Shown here in pieces: positions 36,346 to 48,038 of a stretch of 64,000 bases of DNA. The notes under the pieces are model-generated. The model was not told the origin of the DNA. It did no database searches and worked only from the letters and a program-made list of their open reading frames with translations. Source of the DNA: Paracentrotus lividus (lineage: Eukaryota > Echinodermata > Echinoidea > Camarodonta > Echinidae); NCBI GenBank assembly GCA_940671915.1, contig CALNVZ010003435.1:5076413-5140412 (forward strand). Direction: 5' to 3'. Numbering within the stretch: the stretch's first letter is position 1; every line of letters begins with the position of its first letter. The position numbers were made by a program, and so were the translations under genes.

Positions 36346-36528
36346 TTAACAAAGGGTCTTTCCCATCTTTAGAAAACAAAATGATGACCTTGTTTTTGGA
36401 AGATGAAAGTTCCCCTCTACAAGAGTTTCATTTAAAGCTTCCACCACTACATCTCCTAATATCGGCCAGAATAATAAATAAAACTCAACACTTAGCCCAT
36501 CGTTCCCTGATGTTTTGTTAAGTTTCAT
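36346..36528 (-). pseudogene. LINE RT N-terminal fragment
   Basis: LNKTSGNDGLSVEFYLLFW matches the conserved segment preceding RT motif A in L1/Tx1 elements (usually K-x-PG-DGL-x-x-EFY). The P is replaced by S, a mark of decay or divergence. Confidence 0.8.
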
Positions 36529-36631
36529 TTGTTTTTAAGCTTCCCAACACTCTCCCTGTGTAACTTTTCCCTCACACAATTCCCGTGAAACTGAATCTAG
36601 TTTAGGCAAATCCTTAAGAAGACGCTATTAT

Positions 36632-36916
36632 TTAATATATTATCGTCACACACAGGTTGGGAATATAATTGCTATAAAATCTATGTATCTCTTGTATTAT
36701 TTCGTTTTGATCAAAACTTACTTTTTCTCCTATCATCATTTTCCGTATTGCTGTCTTTTTTTTGTTATACTGCATCAACTGTGTAAAATATCTAGTGTCC
36801 CTTTCCCCATTTTCATAATATGATGCTCTAGATCGAATTTTAACCCCTTCATTTACATAATCATAACACCTTTTTAAATCATTTCGGTTACACTCCAACA
36901 AATTCAATTTTTTCAT
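36632..36916 (-). pseudogene. LINE linker fragment between endonuclease and RT
   Basis: Charged helical sequence with GVKIRSRASYYENGERDTRYF, the region before RT in this clade where a motif of the type RSR..W.E.GE.NTKYF occurs. Confidence 0.75.
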
Positions 36917-37494
36917 GATCTACCTTATCTAATAAGTCTTTTTCTAAGGACAATATTATCTTTTCTAAATTATTAATTCTCTCTTTCCGTTGCCTTGCCT
37001 TTCTTTAGAATATTTCCGAGTTAAAATTACCTATTTTCATTTTCAAAAAATCCCATAAAACTTCTTTTATCTATTATTTCTTTCTTTGAATTCTTCTTCA
37101 GTCTTTAAAATTTCTTCTTTTCATATTTTTTTTATAATCTTCATCGCTGCATAAGCCTATTATTGAATTTCCAGTAAGATCCTTTAAATTTGAAATCGAA
37201 CGGTACATTATAAAAATGCAGCTGAACTGCTGAATGCGTCCGGTGCTTACCGAGGGTATTATATTACATTTTTAAAACCATCTCTTCTAACTTTTCAGAT
37301 ATAAACCAATAATCTAATCTACTTTGCATATAGGGAATTAACCTGTCTATAAGTAAATTGCTTTTTATAACCATTCCTCTTCCTCCATATATCTATCAAT
37401 CCATGATCATCTGAAAATTTGTCAAAACCAGAATTGAATCTAGAGTGAACATTTTGTTTACAACTTCCCATATAGTCCAAATCTTTATCGCGAA

Positions 37495-37987
37495 TCATAT
37501 TAAAATCTCCACCAATTTTATTGGATTATTCCTTTCGTTTATTTCTATTAACTTCTTATTGAAATTATTTAAAAAACTAATTTGTTCCAGTACCTTCCCA
37601 CGAACAGGAAAATATACATTCGCAATTATTACCCGTAATCCCTGTACAACACACTCCATAATTATAAACCTACCATCCTCATCCGTTATTACCTTTAAAA
37701 TTTGAGCATCTAGTTTTGAATCAATTAAAATAATGAACCCCTTTACTGTGACATGTTCCGTGACTAAAATATACACTTCCACTCCACTGTTGCTTCCAAT
37801 TATCTTCAATATCCCTTGTACTGTATGTTTCTTGTAAAAAAATGATATCTGTTCGTTTATCTCTACACCATTCAAAAATTTTCTGCCTCTTTGATTTTTC
37901 TCGATATCCTTTCACATTTAATGAAACAAAATTACAGACAATAGCATACATTGCTACCCACTCATTTAAATTAGAAGAAGAAAACAA
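37495..37987 (-). pseudogene. LINE apurinic-type endonuclease fragment
   Basis: Starts with FVSLNVKGYREKSKRQKIF then TDIIFLQETYS, the SLNV and QE-T motifs of APE-like LINE endonucleases. A frameshift near 37720-37875 moves the rest (DEDGRFIIMECVVQGLRVII and ANVYFP) to another frame. Family nucleases nick the genomic target to prime reverse transcription. Confidence 0.85.
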
Positions 37988-38000
37988 GTACTAGCTGGTC

Positions 38001-38399
38001 GACTGTTTTTATTTTTTAACAGGGGACGGCAGGCAAACACTGATACTCCTACTTGGTAATTTTCCATCAACCTATTTCAAACACACTGGAAAGGCCGCGA
38101 TATCCATACAAACTAAAAGACACAACTAGAAAAACATACAGTAAATAAAAGACACACACACTTCGTAACCCCATTCAACCCAGACAAAGAACAATGAAAA
38201 CAATGAAATTTGCAGACCTACTCAAGCAGCGGCCGCCCACACCCCACCCATCTTCCTAGGCAATGCTCCACCCGACCGCCATAAAATACAAAACCCACTG
38301 ACAATCCAAGGAACACGCACTTCAAGTGGGATTTCGGCGAAAACCACACCCACGACGGCGTAATGAAAAGATTACCCTCACTTCTAAAATTAAAAAAAA

Positions 38400-38431
<32 letters not shown>

Positions 38432-38560
38432 CAAAGCTAAATATTTTTTCGAGATGTCTACCTGATTGCCAAACTCTTATAAGCCCACAAAACATATCCC
38501 GTGATATAAACTTTCGAATTCCATTTTTTGCCAACGCTCAGAGTGCCTATTAAAAAAAAA
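38001..38560 (-). other. Possible LINE 5' flank or UTR
   Basis: Immediately upstream of the endonuclease start on the minus strand, moderately GC-rich with a GGCGGCCGC-like site (38228-38237) and an A/T tract at 38388-38430. It could be the LINE 5' untranslated region, and I cannot fix the boundary. Confidence 0.3.
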
Positions 38561-38619
38561 CACCTGACTTAACCTCATGACTCCCAATTAGTGTCACATG
38601 GCAACCACCCTATGACCGT

Positions 38620-39510
38620 TAAAAGTCAATGTATTCTTTTACTATTCTAGTATTACATGCTATCAGAGATGCTGCAATTAAAGGGTTCAATGCACAAACA
38701 GTCACTTATCCTTTCAAATATCAGTGTGTGACTATACTTGCCATCAAGAGGACGCCCATGTAATTAATCACCACATTTGTAATTTAAAGCAAGAATGACA
38801 GCGAGGACTTGTCATAGGACCACCACCTAAATACCTAATGTATTTCTTTACTATTAAAATCATTATGCAAATGAGATGTTGCTGCAATTCAAAGGTTAAT
38901 ACAAGCACAGCTACTTCATCCTCCCATGCAAATGTTAGTGACTGGCTGTCTGCATGAACACGCCCATGTGCATGCATAATAACAATGTTACAAAGTATTT
39001 GTAATTAAATCGAGAATGAATCCCCAGAGACATGTCAAGGACATCACCAGAAGATACCTAATAAGCATATAATCAGAATACCCCTTTTACTCTTCACCTG
39101 TTCCTGAAATCAGGAATGTTAAGTATACAGTTCAATTATACAGTGAAGCAAGTTTCTCCCAATTAGGATAAAACCTTGAAATTGTTACATCATTATTCAA
39201 CCCTCAAAGCAGAGACGTGAAGTCAGCCTTAAACGATTTCCATTCTTTGTACAAATCATGTTTGAAAAACATGTTAAAGCATTATTTTAGAATGCCTCTT
39301 TTGTAGCTTGAGCAAAAATGCAATTGAGATATTTACAATCAGGAATTTGCAACCACCTTGTGATACCTAATGTATTTCTTTACTATTAAAACATTATGCA
39401 AATGTAGTGTCTGCAATTCAAAGGTTAAATACAAGCACAGTTACTTCATCCTCCCAAATATCAGTGACTGGCTGTCTGCATGAAATACTCCCATCTGCAT
39501 GACCGAGCAC
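38620..39510. repeat. Degenerate dispersed or tandem repeat, three copies
   Basis: Copies near 38630-38840, 38835-39060 and 39365-39500 share TGTATTTCTTTACTATTAAAA, GCTGCAATTCAAAGGTTAA, ACTTCATCCTCCCA and GTGACTGGCTGTCTGCATGA. The copies are diverged, and sequence between copies 2 and 3 is unrelated. Confidence 0.7.
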
Positions 39511-39518
39511 CGATCGAG

Positions 39519-39545
39519 CTTAAAGGGATACGATCATGCATCTTG
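39519..39545 (+). mobile_element. Solo terminal repeat of MITE family H
   Basis: CTTAAAGGGATACGATCATG matches the family H terminus. No second end was found nearby, so this is a fragment. Confidence 0.5.
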
Positions 39546-39639
39546 CGACGAACGTAGATGACGCTATTCTATTCATGTCTGTAGCAGTGGAGTCATCAGC
39601 TTTTTTAAAACAAATTTGTAGCCGAGTATTCTCTCTATA

Positions 39640-39960
39640 GGTTTCAGTGGTTCACTGTTCAGTGGTTAATCAGTTGTCTCATAACTGTAGTAGCTCTAAG
39701 GTTCAAATCCAAATAGATACAACTGTGCCCTCCTCTTAGTAAGGCGTAGATCCTCATTACTTTTCCTTCGGATATGCCTTAAAGCCGTACTCCTATGTCG
39801 CTTATGTTCCAACTGTTTTTGTTTCAATTACTCTCAACAGTCACATAATCAGCCGTTACCAAGTAATGTTGTTGTTATTGTTATCTTAGTTATATCATGA
39901 AATGTGGCTCTCAATCAATTGTAAAATAAATGAAAACCAAATCAATCAAATCAATAATTA
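39640..39960 (+). mobile_element. tRNA-derived SINE with AATC-type tail
   Basis: A tRNA-like head (AGTGGTTAATCAGTTGTCTC ... AAGGTTCAAATCC B-box) leads into a body with GTGCCCTCCTCTTAGTAAGG and CCTTCGGATATGCCTTAAAG. It ends in a short AATCAATC repeat tail. The body recalls invertebrate SINEs with CCTTCGGATGGGACGTTAAAG. No target duplication was defined. Confidence 0.6.
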
Positions 39961-40002
39961 TTATGATTACTACATATTTTATAAAGACAATGAAAGTCTC
40001 AC

Positions 40003-40045
40003 CTGTGTGATGTATTTGATGGGCCAACCAAAATATATTGTGATG
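40003..40045 (-). pseudogene. Possible exon remnant resembling alkylglycerol monooxygenase HxxHH motif
   Basis: On the minus strand HHNIFWLAHQIHHT is followed by a strong donor, CACACAG|GTGAGA. Alkylglycerol monooxygenase (AGMO) and related di-iron hydroxylases have N-I-x-W-x-[AG]-HQxHH-[ST]-x-E at this place; here N, I, W, H, Q, H, H and the following E agree. However, a stop codon lies directly upstream, and no AG acceptor occurs between the upstream pyrimidine tract and the motif, so an ordinary exon cannot be drawn. A second frame (PDITIYFGWPIKYITQ) is open through the same bases. It is either a decayed exon or a coincidence. Confidence 0.25.
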
Positions 40046-40299
40046 TCAGGAAGGAGAGCGTGAAAGAAAAAGAACAGATAATTATATGGTTAGACAAACT
40101 CGCATGATTATATTCTTCATAAGAACCAGATTATCGTTTTGACCAAATATGTAAAGTTTCTGTTTGAATCGTGGTTGGGCCATTTGAAGTCATAATTCTA
40201 AATCATATCATCAAAAATGACATGAAAATAAAAAAGAACTTCATAATACGCATACCTTGAAAATAAAAAAACATCCATCAACATGACTGTGTCAAAGAA

Positions 40300-40490
40300 T
40301 GCACTTGGGCGTGGAGTATTGGGCGTATACAGATTATGGGCGTGGGACACGATGGGCTGAGAGAGGGGAAGGGGAATAGAGGCAGTGACATGGGCGTGGG
40401 GCATAAGCGTGGGTCATTGGGCTTGAATCATGGGCGTGGATCAGGGGGTTGGGTAAAGACACGGGCATGGGCGTGGGACACTTGTGTCCC
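40300..40490. repeat. GGGCGTGGG minisatellite-like cluster
   Basis: TGGGCGTGG(G/A) recurs about nine times with irregular spacing, giving a G-rich + strand. Diverged minisatellite. Confidence 0.7.
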
Positions 40491-41360
40491 ACTCAATCGC
40501 TGAACTTTTACTCAAATATTTTCCTATTCCCAACTTACCCAGAGCAGAAGGTGCACATTTTTACAAAGCAAAGACTATACATGCAACACCTCCTCTTCAG
40601 GGTAATTCATCTGCTAATTTAATTGCCTTAAATGCGCCCCATCCATAGTCTAAACTTCTTTCCAATAGTCGCAAAACAGCTTAATGATGCATCAAATTAG
40701 CGTAAGTGGTCGTATGAAGCATGTGGAACTAGAAAATGACGTAGTCTAGGCCAAGTCGCTTAGCTTTATTACCTAGGCAACTAATCATAGTCGTATATAT
40801 AACTACTTTGTTGTCATGGAAACAAGGCCGGTATCACAGCGAATGTCATATTCGGGGCTCTGCGCTTGCTCAGTTGTTGACATAAGAATATTGTTTTGCT
40901 GTGATGGGATTTTCTAAATGTATACAATGAATTTGAGGGGAAATTGGTGAGATAAAGAGAAAGAGAGAGAGGGAGAGAAACAATCTTTTATCGAATGAGT
41001 TTGTTTAATAAAAAATAGAACAAGAAGTGGCGATAATAATTGTGGTTTTCGATGTTTAAAAGCGAACTCGTTCTTCAAGTACCCGCCATTAAAATATCAA
41101 AATGGAAAACTAAACCCTCACGTCAATATATTCTGTGACATTGATACATGCACAATGCTTTTTATTTCAAGGGCAAAATGATTAGCGAGTTCAAATTGAA
41201 ATACTATCCAGTTTTCAAATCGGTAAGCTGTCAACATTTTCAATAAGGAACTCGAACGTCAGTCGGAAAGTAACACCTGAGGGGAAATGCATCCAATTCA
41301 TTTGTAAATTATAGTACAACATCACTACTGACATAGCTATCTGTGTCCTTGAGAAAAAAA
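40491..41360. other. Non-coding, nothing recognised
   Basis: Apart from an X-box-like GTTGTCATGGAAAC at about 40810-40823 and a short GA run at 40958-40979, I see nothing. Confidence 0.4.
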
Positions 41361-41385
41361 ATGTAAATGAGAGAGAAAGAGAGAT

Positions 41386-41435
<50 letters not shown>

Positions 41436-41800
41436 NNNNNNNNNNNNNNNNNNNNNNNNNNNNNNNNNNNNNNNNNNNNNNNNNNNNNNNNNNNNNNNNN
41501 NNNNNNNNNNNNNNNNNNNNNNNNNNNNNNNNNNNNNNNNNNNNNNNNNNNNNNNNNNNNNNNNNNNNNNAAAGAGAGAAAGAGAGAGAGAGAGAGAAAG
41601 AAGGGGTGGGTGTAGAGAAGGGGATGGGTAGTAGCAAACCTGGGGTAATGAGGGAGAGATGAAGAAAGGAAGAGAGGGGGTACATGGGAAGTGACAAGGA
41701 GAGAGAGAGAGAGAGGGGGGGAGAAAAAGTGAAGAAGAAAAATTGATGGCGAGAAAGAGGAATGTGAGGGAGAGAGAAGGAGAAAGAGAGATGGTGTTAA
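41361..41800. repeat. GA microsatellite region interrupted by assembly gap
   Basis: GA repeats lead into N bases at 41436-41570 and resume after. Long frames called through this region on the minus strand are produced by CT bias and the gap and are not genes. Confidence 0.95.
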
Positions 41801-42394
41801 AAAGATTTTCGCAACCCAAAAAGAGATGCAGTTAATCGGAAGAGACAGTTCGACAACGCCATGGACAGAGTCCAGAGCCATAAATCAAATTGCCTAATCT
41901 AACACAGAAATTATAATCAGTGTACTTCCGCAGGGCACAGCTCGTCCTTGAGTTGCGTTAAACCAATCGTCATCTCCATCGCAATCACCTTCTCATCCCC
42001 TGACCCAAACCCAACCGCATGAAGCCCACCTGCGTCGACCAGGGAGCAGCGGTGGGGAAACACGTGGCAACTGTTCGAAGCGACACTAGACCACCTTGGC
42101 CGAACCCTCACACCCATTCTACCTATGCAATATTACAGACAATCTGGCTTCGTTAAAAGCTGTCACTGCTTTTAGTTTTGTTTTGGTATTATTCATCATT
42201 TTGGACGTGTGGGGAAGGACAGGGTTTTTCTAGAGAGATGACTTTTACAGTCACCTCGACACCTAGGACTTCCTCTTTTTTTCCCTTTCATCCGACGATA
42301 GAGATTTGTAATAGAGTCTATAGTCATAGGCAGAACTGGTTCGGAATCCAAATCTAGGATATAAAAGTTGGCAGTTTTTTCTATGTGTGAGGTA
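41801..42394. other. Non-coding, nothing recognised
   Basis: A 66-codon minus-strand frame at 41917-42117 has somewhat higher GC but no domain signature. I found no splice-paired exon. Confidence 0.4.
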
Positions 42395-43990
42395 CAGTGT
42401 CCCCAAAAATTATTTGTTACCTTGAAAAAATCGAATTATATAAATCGGATGCTGGTTTGAAATTTTTTACTATTTATATCAAAGGTTAGGTATGTCATAT
42501 CACCTAACACTTAATTTCAAAATGTTTCGTCAGCCTCGGAAGTTTTAGGCCGCCATTTGCAATTTCCATGCCAAAAATATTGTACACTTCAGAATTGGTT
42601 TTTAATGAGTGTTTAGATTTTGGGTGTTCTTTTTGCTTCAGGGCAGTCATCAACCTTCTTGGCATTGACTGGTCGGTCAATTTAAACTTATTCCAGGCCA
42701 GTAATTACCTTCCAAGTTCGCTGGGCGTGTCCTGGGAGCTGCGCCGGATTGATGGTCAGTTCCTAGGGGCGCCTGTCGCTGTCAGATCACTTCATGTGCT
42801 AATGGGGATTAATTTGGGTATGGGTTGCCCTTTCTTGCGCCTAACATGTTCTGTTGCAATGTTGCTTTAAGTATGGTGTTGCTTTGTGTGGTCTGTTTGT
42901 TGGACGTAAATTGCCGTCAATTCGGACTTGAAGCAAAAGAGAATTGAGCCATTCTGAGGGGCAAGAGTATCCTGGCTTAAGCATCATGATGCAATGTTAG
43001 AAATTTGTCTCTCAACTCTACTGGTGCATACAAGTCCAACCTTGAAAATCCTCCACTGTTGCTCACTGTTGGTCCAAGCATGACTGACTGAAAGCTGTTA
43101 CAGACAAATGGTCCATGCTATTATCAATACTTTTGACTAATTAGGTTTGGAAGAGTGCTATAACGCACGGGTTTTCACATGTTGTTTTGCAAAGCTATTA
43201 CGCTTCTCGTTACTGTGCGTTACAATTTGGTCGTTTCTTGTCATTAAATTTCTTATATCATGTACATTAGGGGCCTGTTTTGAACACTCTTGAGGGCACA
43301 GTCTTCATCGCCTCTATGGCTTGGATGCATTGTTCTTTGGTCCGCAATTTGCAATATTTCATTGCTTACTGTTGGTTATCAATATCATCATGAAACTGGT
43401 GTCCTAGCTTATTTTGCCGCTTAGGGCGTCCCCTTGCGTATGGCTTGATTGGTCTCAAGATGTGTTCCAACGATGACAGAGACCCAGCATGGCAGCAAGG
43501 GCATATTAAAGCATTATTTTTAGCAGAATGTTAAGAAGCTATATAAATAAGCGCTCTCAGATCCCAAACCCTTAGCTAGAGGTGATCTTGAAGCGACCAG
43601 CGCCCTCAAGGACTCACCATAACCTCCAGGTCAGGACACCGACTCCAGCGAAACTTGGAATGGTATTTGGCCGTGAAAATGGGTGGCTAAATTGGTCGAC
43701 AGTTGCAAGGAGGTTGATGACTCTCCTGGAGCCCAAATAAAGCGCCCCCCAAATGTGTTAACACTCCTTTAAAAAACCATTCTTCTTGAGTTGTACAAAT
43801 GAATTTTTGGCCATGAAAAATTGCAAATGGCGGCCTAGAACTTCCGAGACTGGACGGAACATTTGAATTTTATGCGTTCAGGGTGATGGTGACATACCTA
43901 CCATTGTATAAAATAGTAATTGAAATTCAACCAACATCCGATTGTTTAATTTCATTTTTTCCAAAGTGTACAAATAATTTTGGGACCCTG
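42395..43990. mobile_element. Foldback element G with ~420-bp diverged inverted arms
   Basis: The left end CAGTGTCCCCAAAAATTATT and right end AATAATTTTGGGACCCTG are inverted. Similarity continues inward through GGCCGCCATTTGCAATTT, AGTCATCAACCTTCTTG and GATCAC to about 42810 and 43565. The arms are clearly more diverged than those of element F, so the element is old. The 100-codon frame at 42568-42870 lies mostly inside the arm and is not a host gene. The spacer is about 750 bp with no recognised transposase. CAG ends would suit hAT, but no 8-bp duplication is visible. Confidence 0.7.
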
Positions 43991-44064
43991 TTAACAATGA
44001 TGGTGAAAAATGTGGTACAATCGGCAACCTTCCTTTTTTTCGTCTATATTTCCCATCCCCTTCC

Positions 44065-44075
44065 CGATCTCTCTC

Positions 44076-44126
<51 letters not shown>

Positions 44127-44275
44127 ATTTTCTCACGACACTCCCTCTCACTCTTTAGTATTTATTTTCATTTTAATTTTTCCACCTTGAGATGTCTGTT
44201 TCCTATTTTCTTTGTCCTCTTTTTTTCTCTCTCAATTCTGAAACTCTTCTCTCTCCTCTCTCTCTCTCGCTTACC
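44065..44275. repeat. CT microsatellite tract
   Basis: CT dinucleotide runs at 44068-44127 continue as T/C-rich DNA to about 44275. Confidence 0.9.
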
Positions 44276-44649
44276 TCTAATTCCTTCATGTCGACCATCT
44301 TTCTCCAGCGCTCTTTATGTGTCACGTGAATATTATTCATTTAACAGGTAAATTAACTGCCTCACCGCTGGCAAAGTATGCCTTCCGAGAGAGAGGGTTA
44401 AGAAACTTAACAGGTCCACACGGGCAAAGGACACCGCTACTTTGGAATTTCAACAAAAAGTCGGATGAGCGTGTAAGAGTGTGCGGCTCAGTGTGGAAGG
44501 GAATGTTTGAACATGAATTCGTGTCAACATAGCTCTATGTCTTCACCGGTTCGTCTCTTCTTCTGATTCGTACCGATGGGACCTACTCTACCCCCATCCA
44601 AACCGTCTTCTTCTTGCCATCATCAATAACAACTCCCCCATCTCATCTT

Positions 44650-44904
44650 GTTTAAGGGATATAGTGCATGCCTCCATATTAAAGGCATGCGAATGTGGAG
44701 TTGGTAACGTAGAGAACGCTATAGCCTATACTGGATTTATTCTTTCTGCATGCGTACGTATGTGACTTATAAAAAAAAGAGAGATTACTCAGGGAGGAAC
44801 TCAGGTAATAAATGGGATTACAAGTATGTGCAGCTTTAGGGGAAGCGAAGATGAATTGAATATCGTTCTCTAAGTCATAAGTTCCACCATCGCATCCCTT
44901 TAAA
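44650..44904. mobile_element. MITE family H, copy 3
   Basis: Starts TTTAAGGGATATAGTGCATG and ends CATCGCATCCCTTTAAA. The interior carries TGCATGCGTACGTATGTGAC and TCTCTAAGTCATAAG shared with copies 1 and 2. It is more diverged and about 255 bp long. Confidence 0.75.
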
Positions 44905-45966
44905 TAAATAAACAATAATAAAATGCATTTCTGTACACGAGCTTATAAATAGACTCACACTGTAAACCATGATTATTAGTACAATAATTATATTCCTCCT
45001 GCCACTTGGAAACATCTTCGTCATCATGGTCATATGAATGTTGTAAAAAGTACGGATATATTGTTTTGTAATAATTCAAGTGGACATTAATAATAATAAT
45101 CCGTGATTAGAGTGTTGCATTAGGTGATGGTAATACAGCTTGGATGGTAGGTTGTTATTTAAGATTTAGCGCTGGTCTATGCGTGCATGTTGATTCATGA
45201 GCTGCTATTCTCTCATTAAGGATTCAGTACTTTGTTTCAGGCGACTGTATAGACAAAGACCTGCAGTTTCATAATATGAAAAAGTACGCCTACATTTTGA
45301 ACTTGTCAACCCGTTATTTGCCATCCATCATGGTCGGTTCTTTTATAATATTGGTACCTTGTTCACGGCATGTGTCTGCACACACAATGCGATTATATCC
45401 CTCTCATAGAGAGAAAATTGGCGGTAGTTTTCAATAAATGATCCTTGTTCCCCCATACCCATGTCTTACAAACTCCATTACACACTGTTACATGACAAAC
45501 TACGCTAATGATAACTGCAAAATACAATCAAATCGTGTAATGCTTATTTCAAAATGGATACTATTGCAGTGTCTGTATTTGATGATGCCATCCACATAGA
45601 ACAGAATGAACCAAATATAAAAGTAATTCCCCAGCCTAACACGTGCAATTTCCTCATTCGCATTTCAAAAATTAAGTCTGTGCCGTTTGTCGGCAAACCC
45701 CGACATTCAGCTTCCAAAGGTACTCTAGAGGATATTATGCGATGGGTTTATGTTAAGAAGTGGAATAGAGGAAAGACGCTGTCATGCACTATTTAAAAAC
45801 GCAGTCGTATCGAACCAGGGGCACGGCGTGGGGGTGGGGGGGGGGGGGTTCTCTTAGTGGAGATACCTGTTAAGAGGCTTAAGAAAGGGTGGCGAGACAG
45901 CGAGCTGTGCATTGCAAGCCTTAGATCATCTCTTATTACTACTACTTACTTCTCATGTCAGGGTGC
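44905..45966. other. Non-coding, nothing recognised
   Basis: An 80-codon frame at 45554-45796 shows no family signature. A G-run lies at about 45837-45848. Confidence 0.4.
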
Positions 45967-46099
45967 AGTAGCGGACGCAGACCGGAGTCACACAATGAAC
46001 TTACCGGGCCCATGCGTAAACATAATAGAGCCGCTTTTGTCCCCAGACAATTGGGCCCCCGGAATGCATTCAATTCGATTTTCTTGGATCCGCGCCTGT
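45967..46099. repeat. Family N repeat, copy 2 (diverged)
   Basis: Opens GTAGCGGACGCAGACC and closes CTTGGATCCGCGCCTG, inverted versions of the family motif, about 133 bp apart. Confidence 0.45.
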
Positions 46100-48038
46100 G
46101 GTGTCTGGTTTATCAGCTTTCATGTCAGATTTTTAAAAAAATGGCTTATATATACTTTAGATCATGATTACACCATTACTTAATCCATTACCCTGTGAAA
46201 TAAAAGTTATGTGTGTCCCGCAGCCTGTGTCTGGTGGCTATAAACTCCTAGGTTTCCTTGCGTTAAGACATGGTTGGAGCAAGAGTACGGTATTGTCTTT
46301 CCCCATCATGCGTGCCTGAAAAAAAAAAACGTTCACCTCTATGCGTCTGGCGCAAGTATGTTTTTGCGATATTTGACGCAGACCATACGCAGAGGGGTGC
46401 ACGACCAACGCACGACAGGTGTGACCATGGCATTAGACAGTCTATACAGTCACACTACTAAGACTGACCCCCCAAAACTACAATCACTGGGAAATCAAAA
46501 GCATCGTTGCATGCGCTTTTTGTTCAAAAGACTGACCAATGACCAATAAAAATCGTTCATTCAAAATCTGCAATTTTCTCAAAACTTTGTGTTCCGGGGC
46601 ACGGGGTGTGACTGAGGTCTAACTGGTTCATAAAACACTGATAAAAACCAACATATCTTCGAAATTCGACAGTTTACAAAGTGGAGTAGCTCTTTAGTTA
46701 CCTCCTCTGGTATATCGATCAATTCATATACACACACTGGTTGCGTACGAAATCAAGCATGCATTGGAGATTCTTGCCGAAGGAAAATTTGTTTGCATAA
46801 TTGTAAAATGAGGCATCGAATTACAACTTTGGTTAACAAGGACGTATAATATTCATTTGCGTATTCGACATGTTAGAGACGGCGGTGTGGAGTTTTTTTT
46901 ATCCTACTAGGTGTTCATGTATACAAAACGGTATAGATTCAGCTCAGTCACGTGATCTAGAAGTATAATGGGATAGCACAAGTATTTGGATGTAAAATGG
47001 ACAAGAATGAGTGAGAATGGTATAATGGTATTATGCAAAAAGAAAGAAACAATGTATTGTATTCTTAAAATGAGTCTATTTCAAATAATGGTGATCCAAC
47101 GTTATGTGATAATGTTTATTTCATTGTATAGAAGGAATATTCAAGATAATTGGTTGAATTTTATTTACAACCTAAATAAAATAAAACAAATAATGGCGTA
47201 TGAGTATTATTATCTCTCCCTTTTCTCTTTATTTCTCTCTCTCTCTCTCTCTCTCTATTCCTTTCATTCCACCCTGCTGTTATGTTTAATCGTAAAGTTA
47301 TTTCATAATTGAAAGGACTTATTTGGCGGTGCAATTCAAACAATGACTGTTATTCAATTTGTCTAACTCATCACCATTCCCCAGGCACAGTTTTCTGGCT
47401 TGCTTTTAGCTAAATTAAACATATCGACTTGTCTTTGTTAGCCATGGTGTAGCGGATCGTTTAAAAAAATGACATCACAATCAGCTTGAAACCTTTATTA
47501 GACAAAAAATTGACATCCAATAGACATTAGATTAAAATCAATCATGGTTATTCCCATAAAATAAAATTGTTAAATGTATTTGAGAGTCACGTGTTCTAGC
47601 TATATACAAAAATTGATTTTAGTTAACAAGTCGGTTGGTTTAAACACTACTCTTATTTCTGTGGTAAAAATAAAGCCTGAATTCATTCAAGTAATCTTGA
47701 TATTCAACATTAGTCTACACTTGAATCTAAACTATATCTTTATCTGTCTCAAAAGTAAAGCACTTTGATTTAAATTAGAGCAAATTAATAAGCAAGAAAT
47801 ACTGCAGCTGAAAATAAGAGCTTTCTTTGGCAGAAGAAACCCTTTTTAGTGATTTGGTATAAAGCTATTATCAGTAGTAGGACTATAGAACTTTTCCAAA
47901 TGAATATATATGAAATTAATTGCTAGTTCAACCCGTCAATTCTTATTCATTTTTTATATTGCGCCCTCTATGAATATATCAGTTTAGCTTTATGACAAGC
48001 TGCCATCAGAATGATTAATTTTTTGTACTCCAAGGATC
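46100..48038. other. Non-coding with small repeats
   Basis: An imperfect palindrome around 46339-46399 pairs CCTCTATGCGTCTGGCGCAA with TTTGACGCAGACCATACGCA. A CT run lies at 47226-47255. No exon was recognised. Confidence 0.4.

Larger units (their letters stand above)
34160..38000 (-). mobile_element. Degraded non-LTR retrotransposon (L1/Tx1-like LINE)
   Basis: In order on the minus strand: an APE-type endonuclease start, an endonuclease/RT linker, a reverse transcriptase with DFEKAFD, GVRQGDP and YADD motifs, and a C-terminal CxxC...H..FFxC zinc-binding region. The reading frame is broken by many frameshifts and stops, so the element is dead. DFEKAFDSV and GFGPSF are typical of the L1/Tx1 clade. 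A T-run on the + strand at about 34160-34171 could be the poly-A end, but T-runs further left (33713-33726, 33504-33512) are alternatives. No ORF1 was recognised. Confidence 0.9.

Noticed and set aside
40003-40050. Alternative frame LLPDITIYFGWPIKYITQ before the same splice donor
   Set aside because: It looks protein-like, but I cannot match it to a family, it has an upstream stop and also lacks an acceptor.
41215-41881. Three long overlapping minus-strand frames of 160-190 codons
   Set aside because: They run through the N gap and a GA/CT microsatellite, giving Ser-Leu repeats. They are artefacts of base bias.
42568-42870. 100-codon frame inside element G
   Set aside because: It lies in an inverted arm whose partner arm has no equivalent open frame, and no known domain is visible.
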